A DNA stretch of 64,000 bases from JAQWRV01 sp045564915 (lineage in GTDB: Bacteria; Pseudomonadota; Alphaproteobacteria; Rhodospirillales; Rhodospirillaceae): contig JBJLGL010000004.1 in assembly GCA_045564915.1 (NCBI GenBank), positions 186,001 through 250,000 of the forward strand, in the 5' to 3' direction. Each line of letters starts with the position of its first letter. Position 1 is the stretch's first letter. Below, in pieces: positions 53,214 through 61,496 of this stretch. Made by a program: the position numbers and the translations under genes. The notes beneath the pieces were generated by a model that was given only the letters and a program-made list of their open reading frames with translations, searched no databases and was not told the origin of the DNA.

Positions 53214-55490
53214 CTAGACCGTTGTATCAACACCGCCGCGAGCTGCGGCAGCTTGTTGGCGGTCAAATTCTTTTTCTTCCGCAGGCAATCCATCATCTGG
53301 ATTGCCGTCTGTTTCATCATTATCAGCGTGCTCTGTCTGGTCCTTCTGGTTTCCACTGCCTTGGCCTTGTATCTCACTCCGTAGAGCAAAATGTAGATTG
53401 TTGGAGTCAGTGCGTAGGCCAGCATCCTGTAGGGCGCGCTCAAGGCCACGTGCATCCCGTTGGAGCATATCAAGTGTGTCTTTTACGTCCGCTGTGATGA
53501 ACGCTCTAACTTTACCGTCTTGGGATAGTTCCATCTTTACTTCAATACGGCCCAAATTTGCTGGCCGTAATTGAATGCTGACCCGGTCCATTCCTGCTTT
53601 GACAGATTTATTGATATGGACTTTGATTTGTTCAATGTACTGACCAGACGTTGGTGCTGGTGGGCGTTCCATTCCAGACAGTTGCTGAACTTGCTGGGTG
53701 AATGACTGGCCCGACTGGGCGGGGGCAACCTGTGCGGTCGGCTGCGGTGTATTGGAGAGTGTTGAACCTGTTTGACTAGAGTGTCCCTGGCTCAGACCCC
53801 CGTTGCCCTGAGGTAAAGCGCTACCGCTTTCAGGGCGTGATATTGGTGCGTTCGCAATTTGGCCAGCTTGAGAAGGCTGGGAATGAGATTGAGATACAGA
53901 AGCAGGAACGGCAGTATTTGTCTGTGTGGTCGCCCTCTGCGTCTGGTTCTCTGTCGTTTCTAAAACGGCTGCATTCGAAGCGGAACCGGTCCCAGCTTGT
54001 CCGTTGGCTGTCGCAATCGTTCTGGATTCACCAGCATTGTAGCCAACGAAGCGATTAAACTGTCCTGGCTCTGACGGGCCTTGGTTAGCGCGTTGGCCGT
54101 CAACTGTAACCTGAACGCGTGCCTGTGTATTTTCACCTAGCCGCTGCGACAAGTCTTGAGACTGAGCCTGTGATAGGGGTGAGCGGATTTCTGTTGTCTG
54201 TGGCAGAACCCTGTCGGTGCGACCTTCAGAGCTTTGTGGTGTTTGATTCTGTGATGCCTGAGTGCTGGCCTGTTGCGCTACGCTAGTCTGCGTCGCGGCA
54301 GAGGGGATAACTGCCGTCTGCGCCACAGCAGGCTGCATTTCCGTTGTCTGCCCTATGACCCTTTCTCGGCCAGTATCAGAGCCCTGAAGAATTTCAGCGC
54401 CTTGTTGCTCCCTAGTTTGCCCCTGTTGGGTATTGGGTTGCGGCGCTCTATTCGCTTGGTCTTGCCTCGTAGTATCTAGAGTCTGTGTTACTGGCTTTGT
54501 ATTAGGCTCTGCTACTCGATCAGTCGCGTTAGCTTGAAAGGTAGCAATATTGATTTCATTCTTTTGCGTTGTTGGTATTTCAACAGGGGCGGGTGCACTC
54601 TTATCTTGGTTGGACTGCTCAGCGTTCAACTTTGGTTCGTCCGTTTGTGTCACCCTCTTTCCAATGGAGTCAAATATGGGGCTGGCTTGGTCGCCGTTCT
54701 GAGGCGTTAATTCGGTGTCATCGTCTTGCGACTCCACCGTTACAATAGATGTAAGTGCGAGGTCATTTTGGTCTGATTGATCAGACTTGAGCGCAGGGTT
54801 CTCTGTTTGCGTTTCTGGTGTGGTCTGAATATCGCCATGGCTGGTTTTACTATTTATGGAAGGAGAAACCTCCGCCACTTTCTCAGTTGAAACTCCGGTA
54901 TTTGGATCGGCGGTCAGGGTTACTATGGCTTGGTCTGGTTCTAATTTGGGAGTGGTTCCCACCAGAATGCTATCCTTGCCGTCAGCACTGAGAATATTTT
55001 CAGGCGCCTCAGTTTGGCCTATTCTAAGGCTGTTTACTTTAAGAGTATCTTGGTTCCCGGATTTTTCTGTAGCGGTATTTTGATTCCTGGAGTTTTCTGC
55101 AGCCGAATCTTGGTTCTTAGCAGTTACTGCTTCCGAATCTTTGTCGGCGGGCTCGTCATTGTCAGCTTCTTTTTCGTGATTCGCGCTGTCGTCTTCAGTA
55201 AAGTCTTTATCTTTTCTGCCGTCCAGCTCCTCTGCATCATTCAGATCTTCTATACCGTCACGGCCATCATCCGAATTATCAACAGTGTTGCTGTCGAGGA
55301 CTAGTTCACTTCTATCGTCGCGTCGGATCGACCCCTTTAGCGTAGAGATTAAAACGTCATGACTCTGTTGGGTATTACCTGTGAGCTGCAAGAGAGCTGC
55401 GAAACTGTTGGCAGCTGTCTTAAAGCTGTCTGTTGGACTCGAGGCCGCTTTGCCTTCTGCGTGCTGCCTGATTCCGTCAATTCCATCCAT
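53214..55490 (-). CDS. fliK: flagellar hook-length control protein FliK
   Basis: 758 aa. A long Gln/Thr/Ser-rich disordered part (about residues 60-600) ends in the C-terminal FliK domain: RVSIQLRPANLGRIEVKMEL, DGKVRAFITADVKDTLDMLQ and GLRTDSNNLHFAL. It measures hook length and switches the export specificity. It is the first gene of the operon fliK-flgD-flgE and has a sigma-54 promoter 80 bases upstream. Confidence 0.94.
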   Translation of the reverse strand: MDGIDGIRQHAEGKAASSPTDSFKTAANSFAALLQLTGNTQQSHDVLISTLKGSIRRDDRSELVLDSNTVDNSDDGRDGIEDLNDAEELDGRKDKDFTEDDSANHEKEADNDEPADKDSEAVTAKNQDSAAENSRNQNTATEKSGNQDTLKVNSLRIGQTEAPENILSADGKDSILVGTTPKLEPDQAIVTLTADPNTGVSTEKVAEVSPSINSKTSHGDIQTTPETQTENPALKSDQSDQNDLALTSIVTVESQDDDTELTPQNGDQASPIFDSIGKRVTQTDEPKLNAEQSNQDKSAPAPVEIPTTQKNEINIATFQANATDRVAEPNTKPVTQTLDTTRQDQANRAPQPNTQQGQTREQQGAEILQGSDTGRERVIGQTTEMQPAVAQTAVIPSAATQTSVAQQASTQASQNQTPQSSEGRTDRVLPQTTEIRSPLSQAQSQDLSQRLGENTQARVQVTVDGQRANQGPSEPGQFNRFVGYNAGESRTIATANGQAGTGSASNAAVLETTENQTQRATTQTNTAVPASVSQSHSQPSQAGQIANAPISRPESGSALPQGNGGLSQGHSSQTGSTLSNTPQPTAQVAPAQSGQSFTQQVQQLSGMERPPAPTSGQYIEQIKVHINKSVKAGMDRVSIQLRPANLGRIEVKMELSQDGKVRAFITADVKDTLDMLQRDARGLERALQDAGLRTDSNNLHFALRSEIQGQGSGNQKDQTEHADNDETDGNPDDGLPAEEKEFDRQQAAAARGGVDTTV

Positions 55491-55570
55491 TATCTTTGTC
55501 CTCGTTCGCTACAAAAGCCCTAATGGTACCGGTTTACGGTCCCAGACACACAGGCTCGACCAATTGGCAT

Positions 55571-55585
55571 GCAAATCCCGGGCCA
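55571..55585 (-). promoter_or_regulatory. sigma-54 promoter of fliK-flgD-flgE
   Basis: On the minus strand the sequence reads TGGCCCGGGATTTGC, matching TGGCACG-N4-TTGC in all but one position, with GG and GC exactly 10 bases apart (-24 and -12). It lies 80 bases upstream of the fliK ATG. FlbD, encoded in block 2, is the natural activator. Confidence 0.75.
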
Positions 55586-55650
55586 ATTTGAAAACGAACG
55601 CTAAGGCACTGATTGTTAAAGAGTTTTCTTGTCTGTAGATTTTGTTAGCC

Positions 55651-55696
55651 TGCCCTAGTGGTAGCGGACAAGCGGCATCTTTTGCCTACTAGGGCA
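55651..55696 (-). promoter_or_regulatory. inverted repeat upstream of the fliK promoter
   Basis: TGCCCTAGT at 55651-55659 pairs with ACTAGGGCA at 55688-55696 around a 28-base loop. It lies just after the stop of the flagellin-like gene, so it could act as a weak terminator for that gene or help the enhancer. It overlaps the edge of the site at 55693-55705. Confidence 0.35.
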
Positions 55697-55705
55697 ACAA
55701 TTGCC
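55693..55705 (-). promoter_or_regulatory. candidate FlbD enhancer for fliK
   Basis: GGCAA-CAA-TTGCC lies about 115 bases upstream of the sigma-54 promoter, the usual range for an enhancer. It has the same core as the sites at 32783 and 44996. Confidence 0.5.
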
Positions 55706-55754
55706 TGGCTAAATGTCTGGCTCATACCTAGTTTTCTAGAGGGTTACTTGTTTC

Positions 55755-57146
55755 TTAGGCCAAGAGGTCAAAGGTGAAAGGATTCGTGACGAAATTAGCA
55801 AATACGTTGACATAGTTTTGCTGCTGTCGGCTTAGATTATCCAGATTGACCAGCATAGCTTGCTGTTGCTGTACGGCCTCAATTAAAAGTGAATCTACTT
55901 CATCAATTTGCTTAAGTTGGGCCTGAGTCTTTTCTGCCGAAAGCCGATCAAACTCTCTACTAATCCGCGCTGAATCACTAGATACCTTGGCGGCTGATGC
56001 TTCCAGTTTTCCCTCTGCAAGAGTCAGCAAGACCTCTGCGCGACTAATAGCTTCAAAAGCACTTTCTCGCCCTTCGGTTGTTGCCAAACCTTCGTAGAAC
56101 CAGGCTGGCATAATTTCGAGGCCATCACGCTGAAGCGTGCCTCCATACTTTTTAGGAGCAGCATCCGGATCAATCGTGATTGCCACTATGATGAAATTGG
56201 TTGCATCATCAAAAGCAAGTTGCTCAACGGCGTTACGGGTAGACGAAGTATTCGTAAGTTCGAGGCCGCCGACAGAGGTGGTAGTCCCTAGCATACCCTG
56301 CAGTTCAGAGTACTGTTGAACTAAGTCGACACCCAATTCCGGGACCCAAACAGTGCCAGTTTCTTCGTCAGTCGGTCCGCTCACCCTAGCAATCGCATTT
56401 ACAAAAGCATCAATGCCTTCCATACCCGCTGCGAGATTTTGGGCGTGGATAGCATTGACTATAGCAACGCCGAAATCAAACGATGCCATATTAAACCCTT
56501 GAGCACGGGCAACGACCCGAGATGCAGCTACGCCTTCTGAGAAAGCGGCATCCGTCGACTTGCCTGCGTCTATAGCCGCCTGATAGGCACTAATTCCGGC
56601 GGATGTAATATTAGCTTGATCGGTCCCGTACAAGACGTTAATTCTGTAATCCGAACCGACATGTGTGCCTTCCAGCTTGGTGGTCTGGACCCCTAAATCG
56701 CTACGATATTCAATCTCATTGGGGGTAAATTCTGATCTTTCTATTGATCCGACAAGGTTGAAAGCTTGGCTGAGCCGGTTTGCTTCGTTGTTAATCGCAT
56801 TAAAGGCAAGGTCAAATTCTTCGGCTCGAAATTCTACATCTTCGCCGGTCTCACCGGCATAGGCGACTGTGGTACGCAAATTCAGAAGTATTGTGCGGAT
56901 TCTTTCAATGCTCTCCTGGCCATTCTCTACCGAGGCACTGGCGTTATTGATTTGGGCCTTAACACTGATGTAGCGCTCACTTTCCGAATCTAAATCTGCT
57001 TTGGTTTGTTGAAATTTCTCATCAATGACAACTTTCTTTTCCGCGAATCGGAGCGCTGCCGTTTCACGGATCTGATCGAACAAAAAGCTTGGTGTAGCTA
57101 CGAGTGGGCCCTGACCCGTCTGCGTAGCTTGCAGAATACCTACCAA
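55755..57146 (-). CDS. flagellin-like coiled-coil protein
   Basis: 463 aa with flagellin-like layout: an N-terminal helical part (FQQTKADLDSESERYISVKA, ASVENGQESIERIRTILLNL), a variable middle and a C-terminal helical part (AAKVSSDSARISREFDRLSA, QQQAMLVNLDNLSRQQQNYV). The end NVFANFVTNPFTFDLLA is hydrophobic. It is not a clear FliC by sequence. It could be a divergent flagellin, a hook-associated protein or another secreted helical filament protein. TTG start at 57146 with a GGAG site 7 bases upstream. It follows a TPR-glycosyltransferase and precedes fliK. Confidence 0.6.
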   Translation of the reverse strand: MVGILQATQTGQGPLVATPSFLFDQIRETAALRFAEKKVVIDEKFQQTKADLDSESERYISVKAQINNASASVENGQESIERIRTILLNLRTTVAYAGETGEDVEFRAEEFDLAFNAINNEANRLSQAFNLVGSIERSEFTPNEIEYRSDLGVQTTKLEGTHVGSDYRINVLYGTDQANITSAGISAYQAAIDAGKSTDAAFSEGVAASRVVARAQGFNMASFDFGVAIVNAIHAQNLAAGMEGIDAFVNAIARVSGPTDEETGTVWVPELGVDLVQQYSELQGMLGTTTSVGGLELTNTSSTRNAVEQLAFDDATNFIIVAITIDPDAAPKKYGGTLQRDGLEIMPAWFYEGLATTEGRESAFEAISRAEVLLTLAEGKLEASAAKVSSDSARISREFDRLSAEKTQAQLKQIDEVDSLLIEAVQQQQAMLVNLDNLSRQQQNYVNVFANFVTNPFTFDLLA

Positions 57147-57271
57147 GTTTGCACTCCAACCATCATCTATGTAGTCCTATGTAAATTGGGTCAGAACAAT
57201 CTATTTATCTCTAACAGGCCATGATTGCTATGGCTGTTGACTTTCCAAAAGTTTGCGATAGCAGTCGTGTC

Positions 57272-59131
57272 TTACCAAGACCTTAATGCGTTGGAAATAT
57301 CTGTAATTACTTCGGTCCAGTTACCCCGCGTTGGTTGCCGGAACAACCGCATACTGTCATACCAATGAGTATGCCCTTGGCTCAGTCCCCATCGGTAATC
57401 AGGCATAAACGGTAAAATAGTCCATGTTTCCATGCCAAGAGCCCCGGATAAATGAATCACTGAAGTATCGACACCAATAACTAGGTCAAGCTGTGATATA
57501 ATAGCCGCTGTATCCGCGAAGTTCTGCACTACTTTGTCGCAGGAAAACGTGATTCGTTCCTTAGGAAAATGCGATACCTCAGCTGCTGCTGGCCCGATCT
57601 GCAATGCTATGAAGTCGGCGTCAGTTGCATCGAACAAGGGCAAGAAAAGTGACGGCTCTATTTTACGCCGTCGCTCAATCTTATTATCAGGAGAACCAGC
57701 CCAAACTATGCCAACTCGTTTCTGTCCTGTTTGAGGCACACATATGCGGTCTTCTATTATCTCAGGTGCGTTCAAGTATCTATTAGCCATTGGTGTTTTT
57801 CTGCCGTCGAATCCGAGACGGTACGGTAAAGAGAGTAGCGGCAAATGAGCCGTTGCGGACGGCGGAAACTCTTCCAGCGGAATAACGTCATCGAGACCAG
57901 GGAAGTTTTTTAGAAGTGGGATCAACGGAGTTTGACATCCGAGAATAATGTGATTGCAACGCTCCTTAACGTTTTCAATGAACCGTACAAACTGGATGGT
58001 ATCTCCCAGACCCTGTTCTGCATGTACGTATAAAACCCCTTCCACGATTGGTGATCCATCCCAGGGGGGTGTGGGGTACGACCTCTTCTGCAAAGCGAAT
58101 TCCGGAAGTTGCCAACGCCACTCCAGTTCTTCCCACCCCTCAGTATTACGTTCAGTTAATAATAATAGCCAAGCTAAATTGTAGTGGGCTTCGGGATTGC
58201 TTGGTTTCAATACCAGCGATCTACGCAAGGCTATCTCAGCTTTGTTGAGATCGCCGAGGGAGAGGTAGGTCACGCCTAAGTTGGTCTGAATATCCCAGCG
58301 GCCGGGCATGTCAGCAGCCAACGCCTCAAACAGAGGTAGGGCGCGTTCATGATGTTCTTGTTTGGCTAGCAAACATGCCAGGTTATAGGTTGCATCCATT
58401 GTATTGGGATCGAGTTCTAGAGCCTTACGGATAGCAGACTCTGCTCCGTCAAGATCACCTGATTGGTCAAGAACATTGGCTAGGTTAGCATATGCAACCG
58501 CTAGGCTGGGATTGAGACGGATAGCTATGCGGTAGTGTTCTTCAGCTTCAGGAAGGTTGCCAATAGCGCGGCAAGCAACGCCGAGGTCGTTTTGGGCACT
58601 TGCATCATCTGGTGCCAGTTGAACGGCGTGAGTAAAGCTTGAGAAGGCATCTTTAAAGGCTTTCAGGGCTCGTTCGGTCCGGCCCTTGAGACGCCAGACC
58701 TGGGGCTTATTCGAAAAGTGTTCTGCTGTATCGGTTAAGACATAGAGACTTTCTTTATAATGCTCAGTTGCATTGAAAGCGCGGGCGAGATGAAGCCGAG
58801 GCTCTAGGGCTTGCGGAGCCCGCTTCACAGCTTCAGCCAGAATTGTTGAAGCTTTAGAGGGGTAGCCTGCTTGAATCAAAGTTGCTCCAAGAGCCACTAG
58901 TGCATCGATATGATTGGGATCAGACCGGACAGCCTTCTTGAATAAGTCAATTGCAACGTCTGTCTTATCTTGATTGGAAGCGATTAGCCCTAAGCCATAG
59001 AGGACTTGGGAATTGTGGGGCTGGTCCACCATAATGCCAAGAAAGAGGCTTTTTGCCTCTTCCAGGTCTCCCTTGGCAACACATGCCATAGCATGATTAA
59101 TAGAATCATGATTAATAGAATATTGTATCAT
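57272..59131 (-). CDS. TPR protein with C-terminal glycosyltransferase domain (FlmG-like), copy 1
   Basis: 619 aa. Residues about 15-310 are TPR repeats (AEEHYRIAIRLNPSLAVAYA, AESAIRKALELDPNTMDATY). The C-terminal half has VHAEQGLGDTIQFVRFIENV, RVGIVWAGSPDNK and LDLVIGVDTSVIHLSGALGM, the GT-B donor domain of TPR-linked glycosyltransferases. FlmG of Caulobacter has this order and glycosylates flagellin. The flagellin-like gene follows after 125 bases on the same strand, so it is a likely target. Substrate sugar unknown. Confidence 0.8.
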   Translation of the reverse strand: MIQYSINHDSINHAMACVAKGDLEEAKSLFLGIMVDQPHNSQVLYGLGLIASNQDKTDVAIDLFKKAVRSDPNHIDALVALGATLIQAGYPSKASTILAEAVKRAPQALEPRLHLARAFNATEHYKESLYVLTDTAEHFSNKPQVWRLKGRTERALKAFKDAFSSFTHAVQLAPDDASAQNDLGVACRAIGNLPEAEEHYRIAIRLNPSLAVAYANLANVLDQSGDLDGAESAIRKALELDPNTMDATYNLACLLAKQEHHERALPLFEALAADMPGRWDIQTNLGVTYLSLGDLNKAEIALRRSLVLKPSNPEAHYNLAWLLLLTERNTEGWEELEWRWQLPEFALQKRSYPTPPWDGSPIVEGVLYVHAEQGLGDTIQFVRFIENVKERCNHIILGCQTPLIPLLKNFPGLDDVIPLEEFPPSATAHLPLLSLPYRLGFDGRKTPMANRYLNAPEIIEDRICVPQTGQKRVGIVWAGSPDNKIERRRKIEPSLFLPLFDATDADFIALQIGPAAAEVSHFPKERITFSCDKVVQNFADTAAIISQLDLVIGVDTSVIHLSGALGMETWTILPFMPDYRWGLSQGHTHWYDSMRLFRQPTRGNWTEVITDISNALRSW

Positions 59132-59226
59132 TCAAAAAGGCCGGGCTGCTGAGGACATCTAATACCTTTGCTGGGCTCTACACGTAGGGCTTGGCGCTTT
59201 GGTCTTAACGCATGATAATCTAGCTC

Positions 59227-60810
59227 ATGACGGATGTGACAGAGCTGATTGCAGATTTTCTCCAGGATGCCCAGGTGGCTATCGCACGTGATTCTTTGGA
59301 AAAAGCTAAGGTGCTGTACCAGGGTATCCTGGGAATAGATGGAACAAATATTGAGGCGCTGTCTCAATTAGCAGCAATCGCCTTCAATGAAGGCGAATTG
59401 CATAAGGCTCTTTCAATCTATTCTATAGCAATCGAACACCACAGCGGCGAAGCTGATATACACCATGGTTTGGCCGTGATTTACAGAGAACTGGGTGATG
59501 AAGTTAAAGCGATTCAGATGATTGATACGGCGCTACGTATAGAGCCTGGGCATGAGCCTGCTTTGTTTGAAAAAGCGAGAATGCTGCAAAAGAGGGGAAA
59601 TCTGAATGAAGCGGAACGGCTGTATCTGCAGCTGACCGCGAAGAACGGTAGCCGTCTTGATGCGATATTTAATCGCGGCGTGATTTTGTTCAGACAAGGA
59701 AACCTTAAGGCTGCTGAAAGATGGTTCCGCCAGGCCGTAAAACTAGATTCTGGGTCTCCTCATGCGCTCACCAACCTTGCGTTGATTTATCGTTATCAGG
59801 GTCTTTTTGACGTGGCAGACCGGTGCCTTCGTCATGTCATCAAACTTCACCCTGACTTTGTTGAGGCGCAGTGGAATCTATCCAACTTAGAGCTCCTTTT
59901 GGGAGAGCTAAGGGAAGGGTTTAAACGTGCTGAGTGGCGATTTAAGCGACCAGGTTTTTCGTACCCTGCCCGTGACTTGCCGCTTTGGAAAGGCGAACCA
60001 ATGGCAGGTAAGCGCCTTCTGCTTGTTGCTGAACAAGGTCTTGGGGATACAATTCAGTTCATCCGCTTCGCAAAACCTCTTGCTGATCAGAACATTAAAG
60101 TTGGTGTCGAAGCTCAGGTAGCGCTTCATTTACTCTTAGCAACAGCAATAGGCGTCGATGAGGTTCTTAAACCTGGCGAAGATGGATCGGCATATGACGC
60201 TTGGCTCCCTATTATGTCACTTCCGTATATTCTTGGTACTACGCTGGATAATATCCCCGCTGACATGCCTTACCTTATGGGCCCTGAGAACATCGATTCT
60301 ATTGCGCTGCCCAGGAAAAAGCCTCTGATTGGTTTTGTATGGCAGGGGAACCCTATGCACGATAACAATCGTTACCGTTCGATAGGCCTACAGGCTTGGG
60401 GGCCTGTACTTGCGACACGGGGCGTCCAATTCGTTAGCCTTCAATTCGGCGTTGCAGGCCCGGATTTTATCCAATTCGAAACTGAGGAAGCTGTTATTGA
60501 CGTTGGGACACATTTGTCAGATTTTGCAAGAACAGCGGCCGTGGTCCAAAAGCTAGATCTAGTTATAACAGTCGATACGGCTGTCGCCCATTTAGCTGGG
60601 GCACTTGGTAAGCCAGTGTGGCTCTTAGTATCGCCTGCTAATGACTGGCGCTGGTTGACCGATCGTGATGACACACCTTGGTATCCTTCGATGCGTATTT
60701 TCAGATCTTCTGTGCTTAAAGTGTGGGATGATGTAATGACAGAGGTTGCCGTAGCCCTGTCGAAGCGCGTATCAACGGACTCAGTCAAACCGGCTTTTAG
60801 AACGAATTGA
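59227..60810 (+). CDS. TPR protein with C-terminal glycosyltransferase domain (FlmG-like), copy 2
   Basis: 527 aa. Shorter TPR part (AKVLYQGILGIDGTNIEALS, AERWFRQAVKLDSGSPHALT), then LLVAEQGLGDTIQFIRFAKP, LIGFVWQGNPMHDNNRYRSI and LVITVDTAVAHLAGALGKPV. It is paralogous to copy 1 and divergent from it with 95 bases between the starts. It is followed closely by an unrecognised 217-aa gene. The two copies may modify two different proteins or act in series. Confidence 0.8.
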   Translation: MTDVTELIADFLQDAQVAIARDSLEKAKVLYQGILGIDGTNIEALSQLAAIAFNEGELHKALSIYSIAIEHHSGEADIHHGLAVIYRELGDEVKAIQMIDTALRIEPGHEPALFEKARMLQKRGNLNEAERLYLQLTAKNGSRLDAIFNRGVILFRQGNLKAAERWFRQAVKLDSGSPHALTNLALIYRYQGLFDVADRCLRHVIKLHPDFVEAQWNLSNLELLLGELREGFKRAEWRFKRPGFSYPARDLPLWKGEPMAGKRLLLVAEQGLGDTIQFIRFAKPLADQNIKVGVEAQVALHLLLATAIGVDEVLKPGEDGSAYDAWLPIMSLPYILGTTLDNIPADMPYLMGPENIDSIALPRKKPLIGFVWQGNPMHDNNRYRSIGLQAWGPVLATRGVQFVSLQFGVAGPDFIQFETEEAVIDVGTHLSDFARTAAVVQKLDLVITVDTAVAHLAGALGKPVWLLVSPANDWRWLTDRDDTPWYPSMRIFRSSVLKVWDDVMTEVAVALSKRVSTDSVKPAFRTN

Positions 60811-60821
60811 GGCGAGTTGAA

Positions 60822-61475
60822 GTGAGTGATGATATTCCTATTATTTATGCCCAACAGGGGATGTCACCCCCGCCCGTTGCACTCTTTTTGTCTGCATCCA
60901 ACTCAAGTCAGATGGAGCAATTTGTTATAGCGGGCTGGAGGGTAATGGTAGCTGATAGTTTTACTGGGTGCAGTATCCCTACAGATTTAGAGTGTGAACC
61001 TTTCGACCCAGAGCAATTTGCTATTACCCCAGCCCTAATGAGCGCCAGCATAAGTGGTTTGGAGGACAGTTGGTACAAGCTTGTTCAACTCTATGCACCG
61101 AGTATGGTCAAGGTTAATGCGGCTTTTTCTGAAGATGTGGGGCCCATTGTTGAGGCTGCAGAAAGACTAGCTGAACAAAATTACACATTGTGTGCAGCAC
61201 ATTGGCGTAACGCTAATACGCTGGGTCTAAGAGTGCTTGATCGTATTGATTCTTTATCCGTCTTTAAGCCTACGCCATGGACACGCCTTAATATTATAGG
61301 ATTTGCTAATTCTACCCAGGCGCAGTACATGCTCCGTTTTGGTAGGTTTTACGCTAGTCAGGAAAAAAGAATTGGTGACTTGCTAGTTTCACAAGCTATA
61401 CGCGGCGACTACATTACACAATTAGAGGAAGCGCTCAAGCTGAAGCAGAGCGGTGGATCAATTACACTTGATTGA
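60822..61475 (+). CDS. protein of unknown function beside glycosyltransferases
   Basis: 217 aa from GTG 60822, with a GAGGCG-type site; a TTG at 60807 is an alternative. I see no signal peptide or membrane span. The stretch LVQLYAPSMVKVNAAFSEDV then AAERLAEQNYTLCAAHWRNA is loosely reminiscent of FkbM-type methyltransferase C-termini, but no SAM motif is visible, so I do not claim it. It follows the TPR-glycosyltransferase by 11 bases and is probably cotranscribed. Function unknown. Confidence 0.55.
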   Translation: MSDDIPIIYAQQGMSPPPVALFLSASNSSQMEQFVIAGWRVMVADSFTGCSIPTDLECEPFDPEQFAITPALMSASISGLEDSWYKLVQLYAPSMVKVNAAFSEDVGPIVEAAERLAEQNYTLCAAHWRNANTLGLRVLDRIDSLSVFKPTPWTRLNIIGFANSTQAQYMLRFGRFYASQEKRIGDLLVSQAIRGDYITQLEEALKLKQSGGSITLD

Positions 61476-61496
61476 TATGCTGAACTGATTGCTAAA

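Noticed and set aside
57147..57271. GG-N10-GC spacing upstream of the flagellin-like gene (GGAAAGTCAACAGC on the minus strand)
   Set aside because: Only the GG and GC match the sigma-54 pattern; the TTGC element reads CAGC, so I do not call a promoter.
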